From: a bacterium
Lineage (GTDB): Bacteria > Hydrothermota > UBA3073 > JACQXS01 > JAQTXJ01
Length of the DNA stretch: 64,000 nt
Assembly (NCBI GenBank): GCA_028716385.1
Contig: JAQUPX010000007.1
Coordinates: forward strand, 81,017-145,016
Direction: 5' to 3'
The translations under genes were made by a program, and so were the position numbers. Each line of letters starts with the position of its first letter. Within the stretch, counting starts at the first letter, position 1. The notes under the pieces are model-generated. The model ran no database searches. It saw only the letters and a program-made list of their open reading frames with translations, and was not told the origin of the DNA. Below, one piece after another: positions 45,628 to 54,181 of the stretch.

Positions 45628-47280
45628 ATGAAAAAATTGAATTTATTTTTCTGCATACTTTTTGTATGTGCCGATATTACAACTGTGAGATTATACGCTG
45701 ACTGGGCTATGTTCGGAAAAAATCCTGCGCATACCTGTTTATCATCCGAGAAAGGGAATTTCCCTCCTTTTAACCCTCCTGCATTACAATTTGACTGGGA
45801 TTCGCTGAAAAATATGACAGGTGAGATGTTCGCATCTTCGCCTGTTATTGCTGATATAGACAAAAACGACACCTGTGAAATAATATTAACTGCATCCAGA
45901 AGCGGTTATGTATATGTCCTAAAGGATTCAATAACAAGAAGTCCCGGAACATTATACGACACATTAAGACATCACGCCCAAGTATTATGGTCTTATAAGA
46001 TAGGCAGTAGCGGATGGGTAGTTTCATCTCCTTTGCTTTTTGATGTAGATAATGATGGATACCTAGAAATTGTGTTCGGTTCTCACGACAAATCGGTATA
46101 TGCGCTTAATTGGTTAGCAAAACAATCTATATGGTCTTTTGCTACAACCGGGAAAATTGGCTACTCCTCCCCTAACGCCGGAGATATAGATGGAAATGCT
46201 GGGACAATTGAAGTGGTTATCGGCTCAGAGGACAGCTGCCTTTATGTTATAAATGGAATGGACGGGAGTTTAAAATGGAAATACAAAACCGGCGGCGCCA
46301 TTGTATCATCGCCTGCAATCGGTGACATAAACGGAGATGGATATGATGAAATAATAATTGGTTCAAAAGACCATAAGTTATACGCTCTCAACTATAATAT
46401 ATCCGATACTTTATGGACTTTCACTGCCGGGGGAGAAGTCTGGTCTTCACCTGCCTTAGGATGTCTTGACGGCGATACCTTACCTGATATAGTTTTTGGA
46501 TGTCACGACAGTTATGTTTATGCAATTAAAGGAGGCGATTCGACTTCTCTTCTCTGGTCATACAAAACAGCCGGCGCCATAGAATACCAGTCCGCAGGAC
46601 TTGCAGATATTGATAAAGACAGCAAACTTGAGGTTATAATAGGCTCTTTCTGGGGTTCTGCTTTGTATGCATTACAGGGAGAAGACGGTAGTTTTATATG
46701 GAATGCGACTTTTGGACAACCTTTTGCAAGCTTACCTGCCATTGCAGATATAGATAACGATGGGGACCTTGAGATAATGACATCGGTGCATGATGGCTTC
46801 TGTCATACATGGAACCCTGATGGCAGTGAACAATGGGAGTGGGGCTATCCGGGAGGAGACCAGGACGGACCTATAACTGTGGGAGACATAGACGGCGATT
46901 CTAATCTTGAAATTATAGGAAGCGATATTGTAAAATCCAAAATCTTTGTTCTTGGATTTCCTCTCCTTGATACAGTCCCCCACGCTATAGAAGAAACTCC
47001 AAAAATCAAAAACCCTTCGACTACGCTCAGGGCAAGTCAAAACCCCTTTGTTAAATCAACAACTATTCATTACTCTCTCCCCGAATATGCAACTGCAAAA
47101 TTAACAATATGCGACATTTCCGGTAGAACCGTAAAAACACTCGTGAACGAAAATAAACAAGCCGGAAATTATTCCGTAAACTTCTCCGCTAAAGACTTAG
47201 CCCCGGGTATTTACTTCGCAAAACTTTCTACTCCTACCCTGACAAAAGACATTTGTAAAAAACTAATATTGGTAAAATAA
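45628..47280 (+). CDS. Secreted PQQ-like/FG-GAP propeller protein with T9SS-type CTD
   Basis: 550 residues, no SD. Signal peptide (LNLFFCILFVCADITTVRLYA). Then repeats of about 45 residues alternating SSPAIGDINGDGYDEIIIGSKDHKLYALN-type text, which combines PQQ-type W-docking (LKWKYKTG, LLWSYKT) and FG-GAP features, for one propeller. The linker reads PSTTLRASQNPF, encoded by the CTTCGACTACGCTCAGG repeat exactly as in the protein at 9471. The CTD ends KKLILVK. Role unknown, probably surface binding. Confidence 0.85.
   Translation: MKKLNLFFCILFVCADITTVRLYADWAMFGKNPAHTCLSSEKGNFPPFNPPALQFDWDSLKNMTGEMFASSPVIADIDKNDTCEIILTASRSGYVYVLKDSITRSPGTLYDTLRHHAQVLWSYKIGSSGWVVSSPLLFDVDNDGYLEIVFGSHDKSVYALNWLAKQSIWSFATTGKIGYSSPNAGDIDGNAGTIEVVIGSEDSCLYVINGMDGSLKWKYKTGGAIVSSPAIGDINGDGYDEIIIGSKDHKLYALNYNISDTLWTFTAGGEVWSSPALGCLDGDTLPDIVFGCHDSYVYAIKGGDSTSLLWSYKTAGAIEYQSAGLADIDKDSKLEVIIGSFWGSALYALQGEDGSFIWNATFGQPFASLPAIADIDNDGDLEIMTSVHDGFCHTWNPDGSEQWEWGYPGGDQDGPITVGDIDGDSNLEIIGSDIVKSKIFVLGFPLLDTVPHAIEETPKIKNPSTTLRASQNPFVKSTTIHYSLPEYATAKLTICDISGRTVKTLVNENKQAGNYSVNFSAKDLAPGIYFAKLSTPTLTKDICKKLILVK
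47013..47038 (+). repeat. CTTCGACTACGCTCAGG element, copy 2 (in frame)
   Basis: Same bases, same frame and same place (linker before the CTD NPF) as at 10096-10121. Confidence 0.85.
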
Positions 47281-47466
47281 CCTCTACAAATAATATACCG
47301 CAAGAAAATTAACCACAGAGCGCACAGAGATAAAAAATGGAAATTTTCATCACAGAGTGGGTGGGATGACGTCATCCCATCTACCCAGCTTGCTTTTTCC
47401 ATAATTACATTAAAAAAAGTTTGCCAAAATACTTATTCTTGTTTATTAAAAAGGATAGGGTAATAT
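47281..47466. repeat. CACAGAG-type degenerate repeat gap
   Basis: aaccacagagcgcacagagat and tcacagagtggg, the reverse orientation of the ctctgtg words, plus TGGGATGACGTCATCCCA (about 47360-47378), a perfect palindrome. Confidence 0.65.
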
Positions 47467-50400
47467 ATGAACAAAGTTTTCTTTATCTTTTTCGTAAGCC
47501 TTGCTATCCAAACAGCAAACGCAGAAAACGGAATCATCGTTTATGTTGTCCCTCCTATAACGGATACGAAAATTCTACCTACTTCTTTTATCTCCGCTGA
47601 TTATATTTCCAACACAATCTCTATTACCGCTTCCCCCGGAGAATACGAACCGGCAAGTTTTGTTATTCACGCCCAACAAACCATTCCCTCTCTGGAAATA
47701 AAAACATCCACTCTTACGGGAACAAGCGATTCCATTACTTCCGATAACATAGATATTCGTGTAGTCAAATGTTGGTACCAGTCCGGCGTGGAAATATGGG
47801 ATATAAGCCACAAACTTCTTACCCCTGAACTCCTGTTAAAAGATGATAGCCTCGTACAAGTAACCAATGGAAATAATTATCTAAAATTAACTACCGGACA
47901 ATATGCTTTCATAAGCGATACCACCGGCACATCGGGAATTCCAGACGCCCCACTTATTGATAGCTTCCCGGTAAAAGATAGCCCTATCCTTTTGCCTGTC
48001 AGCATTGACGGCGGAACAAATAAACAATTCTGGCTTACCTTAAAAGTCCCGGATAATACCACTCCCGGAATCTATAACGGTAAAATTACATTAAAAATAA
48101 CTACCGATACTATGGAAGAAATTCAACTAAAAGTAGAAGTCCTACCGATAAAACTATCCAAACCTTGTTTAACATACAGCATCTATTATAGCAGCTATCT
48201 CGCAGATTACGGGACAATATCAAAGGGTGCTAAAAACGAAGAGCAATTCAGGGCGGAACTAAAAGACCTCTTCGATCACGGGATAACCAACCCAAACGTA
48301 TTCTACCAGGAATCTTTAAGTACCGTCCTGGGCATAAGAAACGAAATAGGCATAGACACTCAAGCCCTTTATTATCTTGGTTTACAAACGGATACTTATG
48401 GGGATAGCCTTGATTCATTAAAAGATGCCGTAACAAACTTAAAAAACTTATCCGCCGCTTACGGAGTTACCGAACTTTATATTTCTGCGCCGGATGAACA
48501 ATATCTGAATACCCCCGACCAACGAGCTCAGATAGAAGCCGTCCACCAGGCAGGAGGGAAAGTACTTGATGCGCAATTTAATGACCACGCAGATGCAATA
48601 GCCGATGTCCTGGACTTAGCAGTCGCAATTAACGCTCCTGTCCCTACATTAGCCGCAAAATACCACGGTTATGGACACAAAATATTCTCTTATTCCAACC
48701 CGCAGTGCGGCGAAGAAAAACCCGAAACATACCGCCGAAACTATGGGCTTCTTCTATGGCAAAAAGATTACGACGGCGCAATGGATTTTGCTTATCACTG
48801 GAATTTTTCTAATATATGGAACGATTTTGACTGGTGGCTCTGCCGCGACCATAACCTTACATATCCCACAATGACTGGAGTTATCGGAACTATCCAGTGG
48901 GAAGGCTGGCGGGAAGCCGTAGATGATGTAAGGTATTTGACTACTCTTTTTGATGCGATGCACAAAGCAACACAAAACGGTAAAGACACTACTGCCGCCG
49001 GGAATTGGGTTGATAGCCTGAAAACATTGGACTTAAATGCGCAAAACATGGACTCTATCCGCGCTATAATGGTTAAGCATATTTTATCTTTTCAAGACTC
49101 CGTCGCCGATACCATAAAACCCGTTATAACTCTCATTAAACATTCCCCTATCACTTTTTACGGAACAAAAGATATTAGTTGGAATACCGATGAAAGGGCT
49201 AACGGACAGGTGGAATACGGGACATCCGTATCTCTGGATTCTTCAACTGCTTTGAATTCTATGTTTGAACTTAATCATAAACTTCCAATAACGGAACTTA
49301 TTCAAGATACGGTCTATTATTTCAGGGTTAAATCCGGTGACCCATCAGGCAACCTGGCTGTTAGCAGTATGGACAGTTTTAACACTTACTCCTCTTTGTC
49401 GATTGCTTTTACCCCCCCGACTGAGAATAACGACACCATTATTAATCACCTGTGGACAGAAATAAAAACTTCCATAACTACCACTTGCGAGGCAACAAGT
49501 TTTATAGATTGGAACAGAAGCCTGCGCGGGTACTGGAATTTCAATGAAGACAGCGGAACAATAGTTGCAGATACCTCTACTTACAACAATAACGGAACAT
49601 TTTATAAAATCGATACATCTAATTTCTGGATAAAGGGAAGGATAGGCAATGCGCTGAAATTTGACGGGAACGGTTATGTTGATTGCGGGAATGACTCAAG
49701 CCTAAATTGCTCTACCGCGGTCACGGTTGAAGGATGGATAAAACCATACGAATATTCCGGGGTAATACTTTTTCAAATCATAGGGTTTGAAGAACATAAA
49801 AGCTACCAGTTCTGGCAGTGGTCTGATACGACGAACGGTTATAAGTGTTATGTGTGGGAAATTTACAACGACGGGACAAGACGGTTTATAGATGTATCTA
49901 CTGACCTTTTACCCATTGATGAATGGACGCATATAACTTTGCTTTACGATAACGGTTACCTGAAAGTTTATAAAAATGCTAAATTATTTGGTTCTAAAAA
50001 TGTGGGAATTATTACCCTGCCCGCTAATGTAGGAAACTTGAAAATTGGCAATATTCCGTTTAAGGGAGTTATTGACGAAATAAAAATATGGAACAGGGCT
50101 CTATCTCAGGATGAGATAAATGTTTCATATAATTCAAGTGCGCATAATTTGTTTTATAGATTTCCGAACTTAACCGATGGGGAAAGTTATGAGTTCTATG
50201 CCTATGCCTCGGATTTGAATGGACATTCAGCAAAAACCGAAACAAGAAAAATAACCATAGATACTTCCATTGTTAGCGTAGAAGAAGCATCGGATACGCT
50301 TCCCAAAACCTATTCCTTATCTCAGAATTATCCAAACCCATTCACAAAATCAACGGTTATCAAGTATCAACTACCGGCAAAAAGTAAAGTATCTTTGAAA

Positions 50401-50568
50401 CTCTATGACCTATCCGGCAGATGTGTAAAAGAACTGGTAAACAAAGAAAAACTACCGGGTTATTACAAGATAACGTTAACCCCCAAAAACTACCCCAACG
50501 GTATCTATTTTGCCAAATTCAGTGCCGGCGCTTATAGAGAGACAAGAAAGTTAATTCTAATGAAGTAA
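47467..50568 (+). CDS. Secreted DUF4091/GH123-like protein with LamG domain and T9SS-type CTD
   Basis: 1033 residues. Signal peptide (VFFIFFVSLAIQTANA). Residues about 20-215 form a beta-sandwich (ASPGEYEPASFVIHA), and 230-545 a TIM-barrel-like region with YISAPDEQYL, HWNFSNIWNDFDWWLC and WEGWREAVDDVRYLTTL, as in DUF4091/GH123-type hydrolases. A fibronectin-like domain (560-640) and a LamG/concanavalin-like domain (680-900: GYWNFNEDSGTIVADTS, GKIDEIKIWNRALS-like end) follow, then the CTD (QNYPNPFTKSTVIKY to RKLILMK). Likely glycan binding or hydrolysis outside the cell; the catalytic pair is not proved. Its CTD matches that at 40851. Confidence 0.8.
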   Translation: MNKVFFIFFVSLAIQTANAENGIIVYVVPPITDTKILPTSFISADYISNTISITASPGEYEPASFVIHAQQTIPSLEIKTSTLTGTSDSITSDNIDIRVVKCWYQSGVEIWDISHKLLTPELLLKDDSLVQVTNGNNYLKLTTGQYAFISDTTGTSGIPDAPLIDSFPVKDSPILLPVSIDGGTNKQFWLTLKVPDNTTPGIYNGKITLKITTDTMEEIQLKVEVLPIKLSKPCLTYSIYYSSYLADYGTISKGAKNEEQFRAELKDLFDHGITNPNVFYQESLSTVLGIRNEIGIDTQALYYLGLQTDTYGDSLDSLKDAVTNLKNLSAAYGVTELYISAPDEQYLNTPDQRAQIEAVHQAGGKVLDAQFNDHADAIADVLDLAVAINAPVPTLAAKYHGYGHKIFSYSNPQCGEEKPETYRRNYGLLLWQKDYDGAMDFAYHWNFSNIWNDFDWWLCRDHNLTYPTMTGVIGTIQWEGWREAVDDVRYLTTLFDAMHKATQNGKDTTAAGNWVDSLKTLDLNAQNMDSIRAIMVKHILSFQDSVADTIKPVITLIKHSPITFYGTKDISWNTDERANGQVEYGTSVSLDSSTALNSMFELNHKLPITELIQDTVYYFRVKSGDPSGNLAVSSMDSFNTYSSLSIAFTPPTENNDTIINHLWTEIKTSITTTCEATSFIDWNRSLRGYWNFNEDSGTIVADTSTYNNNGTFYKIDTSNFWIKGRIGNALKFDGNGYVDCGNDSSLNCSTAVTVEGWIKPYEYSGVILFQIIGFEEHKSYQFWQWSDTTNGYKCYVWEIYNDGTRRFIDVSTDLLPIDEWTHITLLYDNGYLKVYKNAKLFGSKNVGIITLPANVGNLKIGNIPFKGVIDEIKIWNRALSQDEINVSYNSSAHNLFYRFPNLTDGESYEFYAYASDLNGHSAKTETRKITIDTSIVSVEEASDTLPKTYSLSQNYPNPFTKSTVIKYQLPAKSKVSLKLYDLSGRCVKELVNKEKLPGYYKITLTPKNYPNGIYFAKFSAGAYRETRKLILMK

Positions 50569-50819
50569 AAAAAAGGGGAATCTTCACCGCCCCGCCACAG
50601 CGGGGTAAACTCCGGCGCTGAGTTCGCAGAGAAGAGAAAATTTGTAATAAATTCCTTTTCATTCTCCTTACTTAACTTATCCCGCTATGCAAGTTATCCC
50701 GCCCTGCTGGTCTATCTTCTTTCTCTCCTCTGGCGTTTTTCTCTTGACTTTTTTCCACTCTTTTCTACAATTAACAAATCTTTTGAGAAATAAAACTTTT
50801 TAGAAAAAGCAGGGGGGAA
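50569..50819. repeat. Gap with a reversed CGGAGTTTACCCCGC unit and other repeats
   Basis: 50583-50614 reads CACCGCCCCGCC, then GCGGGGTAAACTCCG. Then cgcagag words and AACTTATCCCGC twice (about 50685-50712), related to the AACTTATCCAGC family. No promoter is clear. Confidence 0.65.
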
Positions 50820-52484
50820 ATGTATATTTTTATAATTATGCTTTCTATGTTAAATAAACCGATTACATTACAACCAAATGCTTCAGGGAAAATTCAAAAG
50901 CCCTGCATTACAAATAAAGGTGAAATTACTGATACCCCGGCAGATTTTTGGAAATTATATTGGACCGGCGTAGGCAATATTAGCGATTGGGTAGTATCTA
51001 ACACAATTCAAGGTGGGCTTTTTACGCGCCCCAATTCGGACTCTATCGGTAATTTTGATGCATCGGATGCACAACACAATAGAATGCAACAACTGTTTAA
51101 TAATGCATCCTCTCGTGGAAAAACAGCAGAATACCCTGCCGGCTCAAAACAATATTACTGCTATGAAGCAGGACTGTGGGTCGGTGCGTTAAGGCGTTTC
51201 CCCGGAGATTCAGTATGGACAAGAGTAATGAGTAGAGGCGCTTATTCCTCTGACATTGGAGCGATGAGTATTCCGGAACTTGACAGCACAGGGGAAGCCG
51301 GAAATCTTAGCGGCAAAGGACTCGCCTTCAGCACACAAAAAATTCCCGCAGGATGCGCGCATCCGGGGGAGTTTCTGTTTACCCAGCTTGGTAATACACC
51401 AAAACCTTACCAGGCGTTATGGCCATTTGCAGATACTCTCTTAAACCAAAAAAGGGCTTCCGACGACCAACTTGTCCCGGCAAATGGAGATATTGTATCA
51501 AATGAAGACACTTATGCTGTTGGTGGAGACTGGATACCGGACAGTATCGCAAGAACTATATGGGTAAGAGATTCTGGACATTACGACGGTGCAAAAGGAG
51601 CAATGGGAATAAGAATTGAACAGCGGACATACTCATGGAAAAATGTAAACTTTTTGCTTCTTAATTATAAAATAAGAAATATGACAAATGATACCCTGAA
51701 AAATGCGTATTTCGGATATTTTATGGATAACGATGTAGGTTGTGATTTCTCTGATACAGCCCAACAGGGATGCAAAGACGATATGATAGGATATGATAAA
51801 ACTTTGAATTTAGGTTATTCTTATGATTCTGATGGGTATGAACCGGGATGGACAACCACTGCGGGATATATCGGTTGCGTATTATGTGAAACCCCGGGAA
51901 ATATCGGATTTACAGGCTTTAATTCATGGGAATGGACAGGGGCAGATTCTTTAGTTGATCTGCCCTTGCAGGATTCATTAAAATATAACAAAATGGTAGA
52001 TACTGCATTCTGTTCAATTAGTACGCCTTCAGATGTAAAACAACTTTCTTCATCAGGTCCTTACCCGATACTCTTGCCGAACGAAGAAGTAGATTTTACT
52101 ATTGCCGTAGTTTGTGCATATAATCTAAGTAACTTAAAAGAAAGCGCACAAGATGCAATCACCAGATTCAATAACGGATATTTTGTTGGAGTAGAAGAAG
52201 AAAACGGAAAAGTAACATCTTATAACTATGAGTTGAAACAAAATTATCCGAATCCGGTAGTAAAGACAACGGAGTTTCAATATACGATTCCAAAAGCTTC
52301 TAAAGTAAGGCTTGAAATATATAATATTGCAGGAGAAAAAGTAGCTACGGTTGTAAATGGTTATGAAACCGCAGGCTGCAAAAAAACAAACTGGAACCCG
52401 GGAACTATAAAAAGCGGAATTTATTTTTATAAGTTAATCACACCGGATTACACGGCAACAAGAAAACTAATTTTAATGAAGTAA
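50820..52484 (+). CDS. Secreted protein of unknown function with T9SS-type CTD
   Basis: 554 residues; a GGGGGG run precedes the ATG. The N-terminus (MYIFIIMLSMLNKP) is a weak signal peptide. The body is not a family I can name; it has many aromatic and Gly residues (FWKLYWTGVGNISDWVV, CYEAGLWVGALRRFPGD, YAVGGDWIPDSIARTIWVRD, YFGYFMDNDVGCDFSD) and a beta-rich look. The CTD (QNYPNPVVKTTEFQY to RKLILMK) is standard. Similar architectures are common among large FCB candidate phyla proteomes, by recollection. Confidence 0.75.
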   Translation: MYIFIIMLSMLNKPITLQPNASGKIQKPCITNKGEITDTPADFWKLYWTGVGNISDWVVSNTIQGGLFTRPNSDSIGNFDASDAQHNRMQQLFNNASSRGKTAEYPAGSKQYYCYEAGLWVGALRRFPGDSVWTRVMSRGAYSSDIGAMSIPELDSTGEAGNLSGKGLAFSTQKIPAGCAHPGEFLFTQLGNTPKPYQALWPFADTLLNQKRASDDQLVPANGDIVSNEDTYAVGGDWIPDSIARTIWVRDSGHYDGAKGAMGIRIEQRTYSWKNVNFLLLNYKIRNMTNDTLKNAYFGYFMDNDVGCDFSDTAQQGCKDDMIGYDKTLNLGYSYDSDGYEPGWTTTAGYIGCVLCETPGNIGFTGFNSWEWTGADSLVDLPLQDSLKYNKMVDTAFCSISTPSDVKQLSSSGPYPILLPNEEVDFTIAVVCAYNLSNLKESAQDAITRFNNGYFVGVEEENGKVTSYNYELKQNYPNPVVKTTEFQYTIPKASKVRLEIYNIAGEKVATVVNGYETAGCKKTNWNPGTIKSGIYFYKLITPDYTATRKLILMK

Positions 52485-52620
52485 GTCTTGGAATTTTCGT
52501 TCTTTTTTTATCCGTGTGCATCCGTGTTTTTATCCGTGGCAAAAAATCTTTCTATTTTCTGTTCGGAGTTTATCCCTCCTTATCGAAAATCCTACTGTGA
52601 CAGTAGACAGTTACAATTTT
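52485..52620. repeat. ATCCGTG repeat and diverged GGAGTTTATCCC unit
   Basis: tatccgtgtgcatccgtg, tatccgtggc, then cggagtttatccctcc (52564) with a decayed second arm. Confidence 0.55.
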
Positions 52621-52622
52621 CA

Positions 52623-52668
52623 AAATATTTGTTGCAAAAATTCAAAAACTAACTATACATAATATAAT
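52623..52668 (+). promoter_or_regulatory. Third TTGTTGCAAAA element and TATAAT
   Basis: aatatTTGTTGCAAAAATTC.. with TATACA at 52654 (spacer 19) and TATAAT at 52663-52668, four bases from the ATG at 52673. Confidence 0.4.
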
Positions 52669-52672
52669 AACA

Positions 52673-53512
52673 ATGAAAAATTGGAACATCCCGTCGCATC
52701 GGGTATTACTTATTCTGGGATTTATATTTACAAGTCTCGTTGCAACCGCATCTCCCCCACTTATAAAAAATCCTCTTATTCTGAAAGCATTGGTATATAA
52801 ACCTAAAGCTGTTTATTTCGTTGATGAACCGGTCTGGGTAGAATACTTTATTTACAATACAAGTGACGATACCGTATGGGTTAGTCCTATGGTGCTTTGC
52901 GGTAACGGAAACACAACTTTTGAAATTACAACGGGAAGACGTAACACGATATTATTTGCCACAGGGTGGGATCAAGACCGGAAACATTATGCCAAAGAGA
53001 ATTCCGGCAATACTCAATTCTGGAAATTGTATTGTTTGCGGATAAATCCCATGGATACGGTTTATGGCTTTTATGACCTTACGATGAATGTCCCTATTTC
53101 CAAACCCGGAACGTATCACTTAAAAAAGATGGCTTTCGAGTCTTTTGCCAGGGAAGGGAATGGAGTTCCGACTTTTCCTCCGTTCTGGAAAGGCAGATTG
53201 GAAGCAACGGTTGATTTTGTTATTAATACAAGAGCCCCCTTAGGCAATGAGAAGACAGTTCGCGCAATGTTTCGTGATGCCGATAAAAAATGGTCTATTG
53301 ACCGTTTTGCTCAACTAATAAAGTCTTATCCTAACAGCGTATACGCTCCAAAAGCTCAGATTAATATAATCTATCTTACCAAAAGACAGGTTCCCGCAGG
53401 GAAATATTCCGAAGAGGACCTTCAAAAAGAAATTGATAAACTGACTGCCTCCTACCCTGATTACCCCTATTCCCTCTATTACAAAAACTCCAAAATCTTT
53501 ATGCAGGACTAA
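52673..53512 (+). CDS. Exported protein of unknown function (Ig-like plus helical repeat)
   Basis: 279 residues, no SD. Signal peptide (VLLILGFIFTSLVATA). Residues about 35-180 look like a beta-sandwich for binding (YKPKAVYFVDEPVWVEYFIYN, a BsuPI-like opening) and end in FVINTRAPLG. Residues 190-279 are helical, with SYPNSVYAPKAQINIIYL and SYPDYPYSLYYKN, typical of tetratricopeptide-like proteins. There is no CTD, unlike its upstream neighbours, so it may stay in the periplasm. Confidence 0.65.
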   Translation: MKNWNIPSHRVLLILGFIFTSLVATASPPLIKNPLILKALVYKPKAVYFVDEPVWVEYFIYNTSDDTVWVSPMVLCGNGNTTFEITTGRRNTILFATGWDQDRKHYAKENSGNTQFWKLYCLRINPMDTVYGFYDLTMNVPISKPGTYHLKKMAFESFAREGNGVPTFPPFWKGRLEATVDFVINTRAPLGNEKTVRAMFRDADKKWSIDRFAQLIKSYPNSVYAPKAQINIIYLTKRQVPAGKYSEEDLQKEIDKLTASYPDYPYSLYYKNSKIFMQD

Positions 53513-53609
53513 TAAGGGTTCCGCCACAAAAGCACTAAAGCACAAAATAGCAACCACAGAACAAAAAGGCGCAGAGAAAAACGAATAAGAAAGAAAATAG
53601 GAAGAACAT
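53513..53609. repeat. CACAAAG/CACAGAG-type short gap
   Basis: gccacaaaagcactaaagcacaaaat, accacagaac and gcgcagagaaa words, reverse orientation of those at 8334. The ATG that follows has AGGAAGA before it. Confidence 0.55.
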
Positions 53610-54107
53610 ATGGAAAAAACATCCGAAACAGAGAATAATAAAATAAATTATGCATCTGAAGCAAAAAGACTTTTGAATTATGTTTTAGATAATATTATTC
53701 TTGTAGTCATAATGTCTATTTTATGTTCTATTTTAGGCGCTGCTATAGGAAGTTGGGTATCTGTTCTAAATATGCCGGAAAGTTTTGTTTATTCCTTTTT
53801 ATTTAAATTATTTAGTTTTACAATTGGCTTTACAATCTCGGGATTTATTTATTATTTTTATTATTTTATCTTTGAGTCAAAATTTCAGAGAACTCCCGCT
53901 AAATTTATCACGAAAACAAAAGTTCTGGATATGAATGGTGGCAAACCTACAAAATCCCAAATAATCATACGAACCTTAATCAGATTTATACCTTTTGAGG
54001 CGTGGTCCGGATTTGGCAAAGGAGAAAAAGGGTGGTATGGTTGGCATGATAGATGGAGTCAGACAATGGTAGTAAATAGTAGCAGTGAGTCAGACAAGAA
54101 TGTCTGA
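53610..54107 (+). CDS. RDD-family membrane protein
   Basis: 165 residues. The RDD signature appears as LLNYVLDNIILVVIMSILCSI (helix 1, with Asp), a second helix (FLFKLFSFTIGFTISGFIYYFYYFIF), TPAKFITKTKVLDMNGGKPTKSQIIIRTLIRFIPFEAW and the closing WHDRWSQTMVV. The family has at least three TM helices; one group aids Na+/H+ exchange but most members are uncharacterised. The last codons SDKNV-stop are encoded by the palindrome GTCAGACAagaaTGTCTGAC, so a repeat now sets the C-terminus. Confidence 0.85.
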   Translation: MEKTSETENNKINYASEAKRLLNYVLDNIILVVIMSILCSILGAAIGSWVSVLNMPESFVYSFLFKLFSFTIGFTISGFIYYFYYFIFESKFQRTPAKFITKTKVLDMNGGKPTKSQIIIRTLIRFIPFEAWSGFGKGEKGWYGWHDRWSQTMVVNSSSESDKNV

Positions 54108-54108
54108 C
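54089..54108. repeat. Palindrome over the RDD gene stop codon
   Basis: GTCAGACA/TGTCTGAC with loop AGAA. The TGA stop lies inside the right arm. Confidence 0.8.
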
Positions 54109-54139
54109 CTACCACAAACAAACACATAAAAAAATCTTA

Positions 54140-54167
54140 TTGACAAAATCATTTTTTTGGGTACTTA
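54140..54167 (+). promoter_or_regulatory. Candidate promoter of the gldA-like operon
   Basis: TTGACA (54140-54145), spacer 16, TACTTA (54162-54167). The ATG at 54182 is 42 bases after the -35 start and has no SD. Confidence 0.4.
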
Positions 54168-54181
54168 TTGTTTCATAATAT

